Source: Sorangium cellulosum So0157-2
Lineage (GTDB): Bacteria; Myxococcota_A; Polyangia; Polyangiales; Polyangiaceae
Length of the DNA stretch: 64,000 nucleotides
NCBI RefSeq assembly: GCF_000418325.1
Contig: NC_021658.1
Location: 3,920,001-3,984,000, forward strand
Direction of reading: 5' to 3'
Shown: one piece after another, positions 42,364 through 53,630 of the stretch
Layout of the letters: every line of letters begins with the position of its first letter
How positions within the stretch are numbered: position 1 is the first letter of the stretch
The notes under the pieces: generated by a model
What the model saw: the letters and a program-made list of their open reading frames with translations, nothing else
What the model was told of the DNA's origin: nothing
Database searches by the model: none
Made by a program: the position numbers and the translations under genes

Positions 42364-42846
42364 TCAGCGGCGCTCCGCGTCAGCGCCCGCCGCGGGCTGC
42401 CCCGCCGCGCGGGCCGTGCGGAAGGCCGCGTCGAGCCGCCGCGCCTCGCGCGCCGCCTCGCTGGCCGTCATCCCGCGGGCCCCCGCGGCCGCGGCGATCG
42501 CCTTGCGGAACCGCGCCCCGGCGCGGCGGTACTCGAGCGTGACGAGCGTCAAGCAGAGCGCGACGAGCAGGACGTCGCGCGGGTTCGGCGCGGGCAGCGA
42601 CCAGGCGAGCCACCCGGTGGCGAGGGCGAGCAGCGCGCCGCACAGCTCCCAGGATTCCGAGCGCTCAGCGCCTTGCGCCTCCGCTGCGGCGGTCAGCGCG
42701 CGCGCGACCGAGGGTGGCGGCTCGGCATCCTTGTCGGCGGGCGCACACCCCGTTGCGTTAGGAACGACCGACCCGCCGCCGGTCAGGAGGGGCGTCGAGG
42801 ACACCACGACAGCGTTCGTTGCCGCACCGCGATGCATTGAGCTCAT
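42364..42846 (-). CDS. Hypothetical membrane protein
   Basis: A 160-residue protein with a low-complexity N-terminal 65 residues, two adjacent hydrophobic segments (about 76-90 and 97-113, ALLALATGWLAWSL and DVLLVALCLTLVTL) forming a hairpin, and a basic helical C-terminus with an internal KAIAAAAGARGMTASEAAREARR pattern. ATG 42846 follows GGAGGG. No family recognised. Confidence 0.5.
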   Translation of the reverse strand: MSSMHRGAATNAVVVSSTPLLTGGGSVVPNATGCAPADKDAEPPPSVARALTAAAEAQGAERSESWELCGALLALATGWLAWSLPAPNPRDVLLVALCLTLVTLEYRRAGARFRKAIAAAAGARGMTASEAAREARRLDAAFRTARAAGQPAAGADAERR

Positions 42847-43119
42847 ACCAACACCCTCCTCGCTTTGCCGTCCGGCCCTGCATACCGTCCGCGCTTGCAT
42901 ATCGCGCGCCGTCGGCTAAATACGCGAGCCCACGTCGTTCTTACGGCTGAGGCCGCATCGCGTGCGCATCTGTCGCGCCGGGCACGCAATCGATGCGCGT
43001 TCGTCGAATCTCGGCGGCGCCGAGGCGCACCGAAGGCGCAGAGGTGGGTGCGCCTGGCTGCGCCCTCTCCGCGGCGCGCGCGCGGCGGAGAGGGCCGCGC
43101 GGCCCGGGGGCGCAAGGGC

Positions 43120-44685
<1,566 letters not shown>

Positions 44686-44897
44686 GCGCGCATGGTAAGG
44701 CGATTCACGCGGCACGTCGCTAGTTTCGTAGCGGACGGCCCGAAACCGTCGCAGTCAAACGAGATCGAGCGCGCGCGGGGAGCGAGGCAGCCCGACTCCA
44801 CACCTCATTCCGTCGTCTCTTCACACAGGGCTGCTCAACAGGGCAGGTGGAACTCAAGCGTTCGGCTGCTGTACGATGGCCCAGAGGGGCTCATTAC

Positions 44898-47800
44898 ATG
44901 CTGATTCTTCAGGACTACACTGCCACGGAAAAGATCTACGAGGGCATCACGTCCGTTCTTTACCGTGGTCACCGCAACGCGGATCGGCTGCCTGTCGCGG
45001 TGAAGCTCCTCAAGAGCGAGTACCCGGATCCGCGAGAGCTCGCCAAGATACGGCACGAGCACGCGCTCATGCGGGACCTCCGTGTCCCGGGCATCCCCGT
45101 GGTGATCGAGGTGGGGAAGCACGGGAACGGCCTCGCGCTGATCATGGAGGACAGCGGCGGGCGGTCGCTGAGCGACATGATGCGGTCGCAGCGGCTCAGC
45201 CTCGCGTCGGCGCTGCGGATCGCGGCGTCGGTCGCCGACATCATCGACTCGGTCCACCAGCGCCACGTCATTCACAAGGACATCAAGCCGCACAACATCC
45301 TCGTCGACCCCGAGACGATGCAGGTCAAGCTGATCGACTTCGGCATCGCCACGCGGCTGTCGCGCGAGAGCCAGGCCGCGCTGGCGCCGGAGGCGCTGGA
45401 GGGGACGCTCGCGTACATGTCGCCCGAGCAGACCGGGCGGATGAACCGCGTCGTCGATCACCGCAGCGATCTCTACTCGCTCGGCGTCACCCTCTACGAG
45501 ATGCTCACCGGCGTGCTCCCGTTCCAGGCGAACGACGCGATGGAGCTCGTGCACCACCATATCGCGAGGAGGCCGGCGCCGCCGGCGGAGGTGAGCCCGC
45601 AGCTCCCCCAGATCGTCTCCGAACTCGTGATGAAGCTCCTCGCCAAGACCGCCGAGGCGCGCTACCAGAGCGGCGCCGGGCTCAAGGCCGATCTCGAAGA
45701 GTGCCTGAGCCAGCTGGAGGCGACCGGCGAGATCCAGCCGTTCGCGCTCGGGCGCTCCGACCGCGTCGGCGAGCTCCGGATCGTCCAGAAGCTCTACGGT
45801 CGAGAAGAGCAGACGGCGACGCTCCTCGCGGCGTTCGACCGCGCGAGCCGGGGCGCGGTCGAGCTCCTCCTGGTCTCGGGCGAGGCGGGCGTGGGCAAAT
45901 CCGCGCTGGTGCAGGAGCTCCACAAGACGATCGCGCACCGCCGCGCGTACTTCATCGAAGGCGCGTTCGAGCAGATCGGCCGCAGCACCCCGTATGCCTC
46001 CGTGGCGAGCGCGCTCCGGAGCCTCGTCCGGAGCCTCCTGGCCGAGCGCACGAGCGCCCTCGAGCTCTGGAAGGCGAGGCTGCTCGAGGCGCTCGGCCCG
46101 AACGGCCAGGTGCTCCTCGACCTCGTCCCCGAGCTCGCGCTCGTCATCGGCCCGCAGCCGGCCGTGGCCGAGCTCGGACCTACCGAGTCCCAGAACCGGT
46201 TCAACCTGGTGTTCCAGAACTTCCTCCGCGTGTTCGCGACGCGGGAGCACCCGGTCGTGCTCGCGCTCGAGGACCTCCAGTGGGCGGACGCGGCCTCGCT
46301 CAAGCTCCTCCACGCGCTGATGACCGGGCCGGGCACCGCGCATCTCCTGGTCGTCGGCACGACCCGGGAGGGCGAGATCGCCGCGGCCCACCCGCTGCGC
46401 CTGTTGGTCGACGCGCTGCGGAGCGCGAGCGTCGCCGTCCACGCGATCGCCGTCGAGCCGCTCCCGCGGCCCGCCGTCGCCCAGCTCGTCGCCGAGGCGC
46501 TGGACTGCGCGGCGGAGCAGGCGGCGCCGCTCTCGGAGGTCGTCTTCGACAAGACCCGCGGCAACCCGTTCTTCGTGGGCCAGTTCCTGAGGTCGCTCCG
46601 CCAGGAGGATCTCCTGCGCTTCGACGCGCGCTCCCGCTCCTGGACATGGGATCTCGCCCCGATCCAGGCGATGCAGATGACGGACAACGTGGTGGCGCTC
46701 ATGGCGGGCAAGCTCCAGAGGCTCGCGCCGGACACCCAGCGCGCCCTGATGCTCGCGGCGTGCCTCGGCCACGAGTTCGAGCTGGAGGTGCTCTCGGCGA
46801 TCTGCGATCGATCGCGCCGGGACACGGCCGGCGATCTCTGGGAGGCCCTGCGGGACGGGCTCATCCAGCCCACGGGCACCGAGTACCGCTTCGTCCACGC
46901 CTCTTCGCGCGGCGACGCGGCGGACGACGTGCCCTCGACCAGGTTCAACGTGTCCTACCGGTTCTTGCACGATCGCGTCCAGCAGGCCGCGTACTCGCTG
47001 CTCGACGACGAGCGCCGGAAGGCGGCGCACCTCCGGATCGGCAGGCTGCTCCTCTCGAACGCCGGCGCGAGCCCGCGCGACGACGCCCTGTTCGCCGTGG
47101 TCCACCAGATGAACCTCGCCGCCGACCTGATCTCCGATCCGGGCGAGCGCGCGGAGCTCGCCAGGCTGAACCTGGCCGCCGGGAGGAGGGCGAAGGCGGC
47201 GAACGCCCACCAGGCGGCCGCCGGCTACCTCGCGGCCGGGGCGTCGCTGCTCGGCGAAGAGGCGTGGGCCCGCGACGGCGAGCTGATGTTCGCGCTCACC
47301 GTGACGCTCGCCGAGTGCGAGTACATGTGCGGTCACTTCGATCGCGCCGAGTCGCTCTTCGATCTCCTGCTGTCCCGCGCGAGCTCCACCCTGGAGCGAG
47401 CGCAGGTCCACGACCTGCGGATCGTCCTCTACCTCACCCTGTTCAAGGTCGCGGACTGCATCAGCGTCGGGCGCGCGGGCCTCGCGCTGTTCGGGATCGA
47501 GCTGCCTCGCTCCGAGGAGCAGGTCCAGGCGGCGCTCGACGCGGAGCTCGCGGAGGTGCCCGTCAACCTGGGGGGCCGGCGGATCGAGGACCTGGCCTTC
47601 GCCCCGGCGCTCCGGGACCGAGAGGCGCTGATCGTCCTGAGGCTCCTGACGAACCTCTCCTCGCCGGCGTACCTCACCGACGCGCGGCTCGCGGCGCTGG
47701 TCACGGCGAAGCAGGTCAACCTCTCGCTCCGGCACGGGCACTCGGAGGTGTCCGCGTTCGGCTTCGTGCTGTACGGCCTCTACATGGCGGTGCTGCGCGA

Positions 47801-49907
47801 TCGGTACGACGAGGCGCGGCGGTTCGGGCGGCTCGGCATCGAGCTCAACCGGAGGTTCGACAACGTCGAGCTGGCCTGCAAGATCCACTTCACGTTCGGC
47901 GTCTACGCGCATTTCTTCTCCCCGCTGCGCGAGACGGTCGAGCACCTCCGGAGCGCGTTCGAGGCAGGGATGGTGTCCGCGGACTTCGCCTACCTCTCGT
48001 ACACGTGCAACGCGATCGTCATGGCCCGCCTCGGCCTCGGCGACGAGCTCGCGTCGGTCAGGAAGGAGATCGACCGATTCCTGGGCCTGATGGAGCGGAC
48101 CAAGAACGCCCTGTCGACGGCCTTCCTCTCCATCGCGAGGCAGATGGTCGCCTGCCTCGAGGGGCGCACCGACGGCGGGGCGTCGCTCAGCGACGACGAG
48201 CTCGACGAGGCCGAGCTCGTGGCGACGCTCGGCGCGCCGAGCGCGATGTTCACGGCCTTCTGGTATCACGTGGTCAAGCTGGAGCTCCTGTTCCTGGACG
48301 AGGAGCACGCCGCCGCGCTCTCGGAGGCGCTCGCGGCCGAGCGGGCCCTCGCGAGCAGCATGGGGTATGTCTCCACGACCGAGCTGTCGTTCTATCTCTG
48401 CTTGACGCTGCTCGCCCTGGGCGAGGCCGCCCCGGAGGGGCCGGCGCGGGGCGCGGCGATGCTCGAGGAGCATCACGCGCGGCTCGGGCGCTGGGCGGAG
48501 AGCTGCCCGGAGAACTACCGGCACAAGCACCTCCTGGTCGCCGCCGAGCGCTCCCGTGCGTCCGGCGACGAGCTCGGGGCGATGGCGCGCTATGAAGAGG
48601 CGATCGAGGCCGCGCAAGAGAGCGGGTTCGTCCGGGACGAGGCGCTCGCGAGCGAGCTTTGCGCGAAGTTCCACCTCGCGAAGGGCAGGCGCAAGACGGC
48701 GCGGTTCTACCTGGCGAGCGCGTGTTACGGGTATGTCCGCTGGGGGGCCACGGCCAAGGCGCAGGCCCTCGTGGACAGGTATCCAGCGCTCGCCCTCCAG
48801 CCCGCGGTCGGCTCGGGCCGCGCGGACGCGCCGGTGTCCTTCACGGCGTCGAGCTCCTCGACCGCCAATACCGGGCGCAAAGGGGTGCTCGACGTGACGG
48901 CGATGATCCGCGCGGCGCAGGTGATCGCCGGCGAGGTCGAGCTCGACAACGTGCTGGAGCAGCTGATGCGGATCGCCGTGGAGAACGCGGGGGCGCAGCG
49001 GGGCGCGCTCGTCCTCGATCGCGGCGAGCGGCTCGTGGTCGAGGCGCTCGCGACCGTCGATCCCGACGCGGTCCGCACGGGCATGACGACGCCCGTCGAG
49101 GACAGCGCCGAGATCGCCGCCTCGGTCGTGCAGTACGTCGCCCGGACCCGGGAGCCGGTCGTCCTGGGCGACGCGACCGAGGACGCGCGCTTCGCGGCCG
49201 ACCCGTACATCGCCGCGAGCCGCCCGCGGTCGGTCCTCTGCATGTCGATGATCCACCGGGGCCGGCTCACGGGCGTGCTTTACCTGGAGAACAACGCCGT
49301 CAGCAACGCCTTCACGGCGGCGCGGATCGAGCTCCTCGGGCTGCTCCTGTCGCAGGCGGCCATCGCCGTGGAGAACGCGCTGCTCTACGCGCACTTGCAG
49401 CACCGCACCGAGGAGCTGCGCGTGGCCGGCGAGCGGCTGGAGCTCGAGCTCGCCGAGCGCGCGCGCTCCGAGCAGACCCGGGCGTCGCTCCAGGAGGAGA
49501 TCATCCGGGTCCAGAACGACAGGCTGGCCGAGCTGTCCACGCCGCTCATCCCGATCACCGATCGCATCATGGTCATGCCGCTCATCGGGACGATGGACGC
49601 GGCGCGCGCCCAGCAGGTGCTGCACACGGCGCTGCAAGGGGTCGACGCGAACAGCACGCAGGTCGTGATCATCGACATCACCGGCGTCAAATCGATCGAC
49701 ACCGGCGTCGCTGCCTCGCTCATCCGCACGGCGAACGCCCTCCGGCTGCTCGGCGCGCAGGCGGTGATCACGGGCGTTCGCGGCGACGTCGCGCAGACGC
49801 TGGTCGCGCTGGACATCGATTTCGGGGCGATCGTGACCAAGGGGACCTTGCAGAGCGGGATCGCTTACGCGCTGGAGCAGAGCAGGAGGACTCGCCGTCT
49901 GTCCTGA
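44898..49907 (+). CDS. Kinase - AAA ATPase - GAF - STAS signalling protein
   Basis: A 1669-residue cytoplasmic protein. A Ser/Thr kinase domain (about 5-275; VLYRGHRN, VAVKLL, HKDIKPHNIL, DFGIA, GTLAYMSPEQTGRMNR) is followed by an AAA_16 ATPase (about 295-650, GEAGVGKSALVQEL), a long helical repeat region (about 700-1330), a GAF domain (about 1340-1505), a coiled coil and a C-terminal STAS domain (about 1545-1665, LSTPLIPITDRIMVMPLIGTMD, IIDITGVKSIDTGVAASL). Most relatives of this build end in a histidine kinase; here a RsbR-like STAS domain takes that place. It may report to a partner-switching (anti-sigma or stressosome) pathway. The ATG at 44898 was chosen as the start of kinase similarity. 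Confidence 0.88.
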   Translation: MLILQDYTATEKIYEGITSVLYRGHRNADRLPVAVKLLKSEYPDPRELAKIRHEHALMRDLRVPGIPVVIEVGKHGNGLALIMEDSGGRSLSDMMRSQRLSLASALRIAASVADIIDSVHQRHVIHKDIKPHNILVDPETMQVKLIDFGIATRLSRESQAALAPEALEGTLAYMSPEQTGRMNRVVDHRSDLYSLGVTLYEMLTGVLPFQANDAMELVHHHIARRPAPPAEVSPQLPQIVSELVMKLLAKTAEARYQSGAGLKADLEECLSQLEATGEIQPFALGRSDRVGELRIVQKLYGREEQTATLLAAFDRASRGAVELLLVSGEAGVGKSALVQELHKTIAHRRAYFIEGAFEQIGRSTPYASVASALRSLVRSLLAERTSALELWKARLLEALGPNGQVLLDLVPELALVIGPQPAVAELGPTESQNRFNLVFQNFLRVFATREHPVVLALEDLQWADAASLKLLHALMTGPGTAHLLVVGTTREGEIAAAHPLRLLVDALRSASVAVHAIAVEPLPRPAVAQLVAEALDCAAEQAAPLSEVVFDKTRGNPFFVGQFLRSLRQEDLLRFDARSRSWTWDLAPIQAMQMTDNVVALMAGKLQRLAPDTQRALMLAACLGHEFELEVLSAICDRSRRDTAGDLWEALRDGLIQPTGTEYRFVHASSRGDAADDVPSTRFNVSYRFLHDRVQQAAYSLLDDERRKAAHLRIGRLLLSNAGASPRDDALFAVVHQMNLAADLISDPGERAELARLNLAAGRRAKAANAHQAAAGYLAAGASLLGEEAWARDGELMFALTVTLAECEYMCGHFDRAESLFDLLLSRASSTLERAQVHDLRIVLYLTLFKVADCISVGRAGLALFGIELPRSEEQVQAALDAELAEVPVNLGGRRIEDLAFAPALRDREALIVLRLLTNLSSPAYLTDARLAALVTAKQVNLSLRHGHSEVSAFGFVLYGLYMAVLRDRYDEARRFGRLGIELNRRFDNVELACKIHFTFGVYAHFFSPLRETVEHLRSAFEAGMVSADFAYLSYTCNAIVMARLGLGDELASVRKEIDRFLGLMERTKNALSTAFLSIARQMVACLEGRTDGGASLSDDELDEAELVATLGAPSAMFTAFWYHVVKLELLFLDEEHAAALSEALAAERALASSMGYVSTTELSFYLCLTLLALGEAAPEGPARGAAMLEEHHARLGRWAESCPENYRHKHLLVAAERSRASGDELGAMARYEEAIEAAQESGFVRDEALASELCAKFHLAKGRRKTARFYLASACYGYVRWGATAKAQALVDRYPALALQPAVGSGRADAPVSFTASSSSTANTGRKGVLDVTAMIRAAQVIAGEVELDNVLEQLMRIAVENAGAQRGALVLDRGERLVVEALATVDPDAVRTGMTTPVEDSAEIAASVVQYVARTREPVVLGDATEDARFAADPYIAASRPRSVLCMSMIHRGRLTGVLYLENNAVSNAFTAARIELLGLLLSQAAIAVENALLYAHLQHRTEELRVAGERLELELAERARSEQTRASLQEEIIRVQNDRLAELSTPLIPITDRIMVMPLIGTMDAARAQQVLHTALQGVDANSTQVVIIDITGVKSIDTGVAASLIRTANALRLLGAQAVITGVRGDVAQTLVALDIDFGAIVTKGTLQSGIAYALEQSRRTRRLS

Positions 49908-50020
49908 GGGACCGACCAGGACACGACGTCGCACCCCGCCATCGACAATCGCCCTCCCGCAGGCGCGAAGTCGCTCATTCTCTCTTGTTGCGGCGCATCT
50001 CGTACTTATATGGATGAGGC

Positions 50021-50689
50021 ATGTTGTCGAGCGAACACACTCGACGCGACGCGGAGCTCCGCGCGATCCGCCGCCGGCAGCCGTACGCGATCGACGTCGA
50101 CGGACTTCGGATCTGGGTCGCAGAAGACGTCTTTCCTCCCGACCTGGGCTACTCGCCGCGCCGGCTCGCGGCCGTCCTCGGGCGGTACACGCCTCGTCGC
50201 GCCCTCGATATGGGCTGCGGCTCGGGGTACCTCGCCCTGGTGCTGAGCAAGAACGGAGCCAGAGAGGTCTGGGCGGTGGACAAGCATCCGCCGGCCATCG
50301 CGTGCACGAGAGCGAACGTGGCGAGGAACCCGCCGCTCCGGGTCCGCGCGGTGGAGAGCGATCTGTTTTCGTCGATCGATCCTTCCACGACGTTCGATCT
50401 CATCGTGTTCAATCAGCCCTTCTATCCGAGCACGGCGCCGCGAGGCGTGTTCGGCATGAGGCGTGACGGCGGCCGCGCCATCATCGAGAGGTTCTTGATC
50501 CAGGCGAGGGGCTTCGTCGCGCGCGATTCCGTCATTCTCATGCCCTTCTCGCAGATGGCGGGAGCCGAGAACGACCCGGGCGCGATCGCGGCGCGGCTCG
50601 GGTACACGTCCCGGATCGTGCGCCGCGACGACGACGGGCCTCACGCGCACGTCATCCACGAGATCCGAGCGCGGGGCCGCGCGTCCTGA
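50021..50689 (+). CDS. Class I SAM methyltransferase (HemK-like)
   Basis: A 222-residue methyltransferase: motif I ALDMGCGSGYLAL (about 61-73), acidic residue in VWAVDKHPPA and the substrate-loop motif NQPFYP in FDLIVFNQPFYP. This resembles the NPPY of HemK/PrmC N5-glutamine and rRNA N-methyltransferases, with Gln replacing the first Pro. It could modify a protein or nucleic-acid amide. It is first of three consecutive methyltransferase genes, with 17 bases to the next. Confidence 0.82.
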   Translation: MLSSEHTRRDAELRAIRRRQPYAIDVDGLRIWVAEDVFPPDLGYSPRRLAAVLGRYTPRRALDMGCGSGYLALVLSKNGAREVWAVDKHPPAIACTRANVARNPPLRVRAVESDLFSSIDPSTTFDLIVFNQPFYPSTAPRGVFGMRRDGGRAIIERFLIQARGFVARDSVILMPFSQMAGAENDPGAIAARLGYTSRIVRRDDDGPHAHVIHEIRARGRAS

Positions 50690-50706
50690 CGCCGGCAGGA
50701 GGGGCC

Positions 50707-51522
50707 ATGATCCGGTTCGACGTCAGCCGCTATCCTCTCTGCGGTGCGCCGGAGGCGATGCCCGCGCTCCCCCGCCGGCCGCATCGGCTGACCCACCAGG
50801 CGTGGGCCCTCGCGTCGCGCCGGTTCGTCCGCAACGACATCCCGCCGATCCTCGACCGGCTGGAGGGCTGCACGAGGATCCTGGATATCGGCGGGGGAAC
50901 CGGGGTGGTCGTGCGGCGCATCGCGGAGGCGCTCGGCGGGTGCACGACCGTCGAGCCCGACGCGGCGAGCGCGTCCGCGATCGGGGAGGGGCGAGCGGGC
51001 CACAGGATCCGCGTGCTGCGCGGCAAGGCCGAGCGCCTGCCGATCGAGGAGGACTCGTTCGATGGAGTGGTATCGACCTGGGTGCTTCACTACGTCGATG
51101 ATGTCGTGAGGGCCGTGGAGGAGATGATCCGGGTGTGCGACAAGCGCGGGTCGAGGATCGTGATCGTGCAGGGGGCCCCCGACAACGAGATGATCGGCCT
51201 GCTGAACAGGAACTGCTGCGCCGCGGCGGGCGACGCGGCCGATCATCAGGGGTACCTGCTCGCGACGGCCGCGGAGGTGCTCTTCGGCCGCGGCTTCAGG
51301 AGCATCGAGATGACGAGGGTCAACGTCGAGCTCCGCTGCGAGGAGGCCGATCTCGAGGAGAGGATAGCGAGCGCCGCGGAGGTCCTTCAGCGGTTCTGGT
51401 ACGACCGGCACCCGGCGGCGGAGCTCATGAAGAGGCGGCTCGCAGGCGAGCTGCGGGCCCATTTCGCGAGGAAGCCGAGCGCGATCGGCAACGATGGCGT
51501 CCTTTTGGTCGCGCGCCGGTGA
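50707..51522 (+). CDS. Class I SAM methyltransferase (UbiE-like)
   Basis: A 271-residue methyltransferase of the Methyltransf_11 type: RILDIGGGTGVVVRRIA (about 58-74), the ERLPIEEDSFDGVVSTWVLHYV stretch (motif II/III) and a C-terminal helical lid. These are typical of small-molecule methyltransferases. The substrate is unknown. It lies in the same direction as, and between, the other two methyltransferase genes. Confidence 0.83.
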   Translation: MIRFDVSRYPLCGAPEAMPALPRRPHRLTHQAWALASRRFVRNDIPPILDRLEGCTRILDIGGGTGVVVRRIAEALGGCTTVEPDAASASAIGEGRAGHRIRVLRGKAERLPIEEDSFDGVVSTWVLHYVDDVVRAVEEMIRVCDKRGSRIVIVQGAPDNEMIGLLNRNCCAAAGDAADHQGYLLATAAEVLFGRGFRSIEMTRVNVELRCEEADLEERIASAAEVLQRFWYDRHPAAELMKRRLAGELRAHFARKPSAIGNDGVLLVARR

Positions 51523-51566
51523 GGTGGCCCGCCGGGGCCGGCCGGCGCGCGACGCGGAGATGGCAG

Positions 51567-52346
51567 ATGATGAGCGGTTCAGCATCCGTGGGACGGTTCG
51601 CGCACGCGAACGCGGCGCGCATGATCGATTACTGGCTCGGCGGCATTCACTACCTGCCGGTCGACGTCGAGGCGGCGAAGGAATACGAGGCCGCGTACGG
51701 CGACTTCCGCGGCATCTTCCGCGTCCTGCGCGCGTACATCGGGCGCGCCGCGAGGGCGATCCGCGCGGAGGGGATCGATCAGCTCCTCGTCTTCGGCGCC
51801 GGGCTGCCGACCTCCGGGAACGTCCACGAGGCCGTGCCGGACGCGCGGGTGCTCTACACCGACGTGGATCCCATCAACATCGCGATGGGGCAGCGGATCC
51901 TGGCCGGCCTGCCGAACGTCGGGTATGCCTACTGCGACGCTTCGGACCTGACCACGCTGGACCGAGCGTCGGTCGAGCGCGTGCTCGGGCCGATCCGGCG
52001 GCTCGGGATCGTGTTCGTCGGGGTCGCCGCCTTCATCGCCGACGACGAGCTGGCGGCGACGTTCGCGTCGCTCCACGACCTGGCGCCGGCCGGCAGCTTG
52101 ATGGCGCTCGATTTCGACAGCGAGATGTGCCGCCGGTACCCGCGGATCGTCGCGCTGCTCGAGGCGCCGGGGCTCCGGTTCCACATGCGCGCCCCGGAGG
52201 CCATCCGCCCGCTGCTCGGCCCGTGGCGGCTGACGAGCGAGGGGATCACCCCCGTCGGCGCCTGGCGCAATCACGGAGAGGACGCCGATTATCCGCCGTT
52301 CATGTACGGGTGCATGGCGCGCCGTTCGGGCGACGAGGAGGGCTGA
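51567..52346 (+). CDS. SAM-dependent methyltransferase, DUF574 type
   Basis: A 259-residue protein matching DUF574/Methyltransf_19, with the N-terminal ARMIDYWLGGIHYLPVDVEAA (compare the family's ARxYDYLLGG...DR), LLVFGAGLPTSGNVHEAV in place of a typical GSGLPT, and the acidic VLYTDVDPINI. The family is common in actinobacteria and thought to act in secondary metabolism. The first of two adjacent ATGs was taken, with GGAGATGG upstream. It is third in the methyltransferase series. Confidence 0.8.
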   Translation: MMSGSASVGRFAHANAARMIDYWLGGIHYLPVDVEAAKEYEAAYGDFRGIFRVLRAYIGRAARAIRAEGIDQLLVFGAGLPTSGNVHEAVPDARVLYTDVDPINIAMGQRILAGLPNVGYAYCDASDLTTLDRASVERVLGPIRRLGIVFVGVAAFIADDELAATFASLHDLAPAGSLMALDFDSEMCRRYPRIVALLEAPGLRFHMRAPEAIRPLLGPWRLTSEGITPVGAWRNHGEDADYPPFMYGCMARRSGDEEG

Positions 52347-52412
52347 TCCCGGGCCGACCGCCCGCGGGGGACCGAGCTCGTCGGAAGGCGCCCGCGCCGG
52401 CGCCGGCCGCCC

Positions 52413-52652
52413 TCAGGCCGCCTTGCGCGCCTCGTCGGCCTCGAGCTCGCGGACGATCGGCAGGACCTTCTTCCCGAACTGCTCCACCTCCTCGAGGTAA
52501 TGCAGGAACCCGCCCAGCACCAGATCGACCCCGGCCGCCTGATAGGCCACGATCCGCCGCGCGATCTGCTCGGGGGTGCCGATGAGGCCCGTGCGGAAGC
52601 CGTCGTTGTGATTACATTCCTCCAGGCGTGCCCGCGAGGGCTCACTCTCCAC
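52413..52652 (-). pseudogene. Remnant of SfnG-like dimethylsulfone monooxygenase (C-terminal part)
   Basis: About 79 residues matching only the C-terminus of an FMNH2-dependent luciferase-type monooxygenase, most like SfnG (RLEECNHNDGFRTGLIGTPEQIARRI, GVDLVLGGFLHYLEEVEQFG). The N-terminal three quarters of the barrel is missing; upstream on the same strand lies the end of the acyl-CoA dehydrogenase-like remnant, overlapping by 11 bases. A deletion probably joined the two. Confidence 0.7.
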
Positions 52653-53487
52653 CGGCCTCGAAGAGCTCGAGCGGCAAGCCGACGAGGGATTTGCCGATCC
52701 ACTCGCGCGCGATGTTGTTGGACGGCCCCATGCCGATCGCGGCGCGCGCGTCGCGGAAGGCGCGCTCGAGCGGCCCGCGGCGGTAGCCGTAGCCGCCGCT
52801 CACGTCGAGCGCGAGGCGCGCCACCTTGTTGGCCACCTCGGCGGCGTGGACCTTGAACTCGGTGAGCGGCATGAGCAGCTCGCCCTGCGGCCTGCCCGCC
52901 GCCTGGAGCTCGTCGAGCTGCTCGGCGAGCGCCGCCTGCCAGGGGCGGAGGCTCTCGACGAGGACCTTCGCCTCCCCGAGCTGCTGGCGGAGGACCTGGT
53001 AGTCGGCGAGCCGGCGATCGAAGTCGCGGTGCACCGTGCCGAGCGCGTACTGGGTCACGGTCGCGAGCGCGCCGCGGGCGACGCCGTGCCACGCGGCGCC
53101 GAGCCCGATGAGGTACACCGGCGAGACGCCGTGATAGATGATGTCCTTGCCCTGGCCCTCCGCGCCGAGCCGATCGCGGCGCGGCACGGGCACGTTGCTC
53201 TAGCGGATCGGCCCGCTGTGGTTGCCGTGCACCCCGAGGGCGTCCCAGCGGCCCGCCTCGATGCCGGGCCGCTTCCCGTCGACGATGAAGAAGGTGATGT
53301 CGGTCGGCCCCTTCGCGCCCGGCGTGCGCGTCTGGAGGACGTAATAGTCGGCCTTCCCCGCGCTGGTCGTGAACGACTTCTCTGCGGAGATCAGGTAATC
53401 GTCCCCGTCGCGCGCCGCCTCGCTGAAGTTGAACCACCAGTGGCCGGATCGCTGCATCATCTCGTCTCGCCATGTCTCTCTCCTCAT
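52642..53487 (-). pseudogene. Acyl-CoA dehydrogenase-like monooxygenase, truncated and with in-frame stop
   Basis: A single frame encodes the middle and C-terminus of an acyl-CoA dehydrogenase-fold protein (ISAEKSFTTSAGKADYYVLQTRT, LDVSGGYGYRRGPLERAFRDARAAIGMGPSNNIAREWIGK). It is interrupted by a TAG at 53200-53202, inside the normally continuous GNHSGPIR...VPVPRRDRLGAEG segment. The N-terminal dehydrogenase domain (about 120 residues) is also absent although a ribosome-site-like GAGGAG remains. It is likely a dead SfnB/DszC-type gene from the same organosulfur locus. Confidence 0.75.
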
Positions 53488-53630
53488 GACGGCGCACGCG
53501 CGCCGATCGCTCTTGCCAGGGTCCGGTCCGGCGAGCTCCCGTCACGGCGCCGCCCCGCGGCGCGCGCGCCGCGCCTCGACGTCGCCGTCCCGGGAGGGCT
53601 CGCTGCCCGGATCGGTCGTGTCGCGCTCCC

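Noticed and set aside
44835..49934. A 1699-codon minus-strand open frame
   Set aside because: It mirrors the kinase-AAA-GAF-STAS gene. Its translation is RR/RE/HR-rich with no motif, while the plus strand has a full set of kinase and ATPase motifs.
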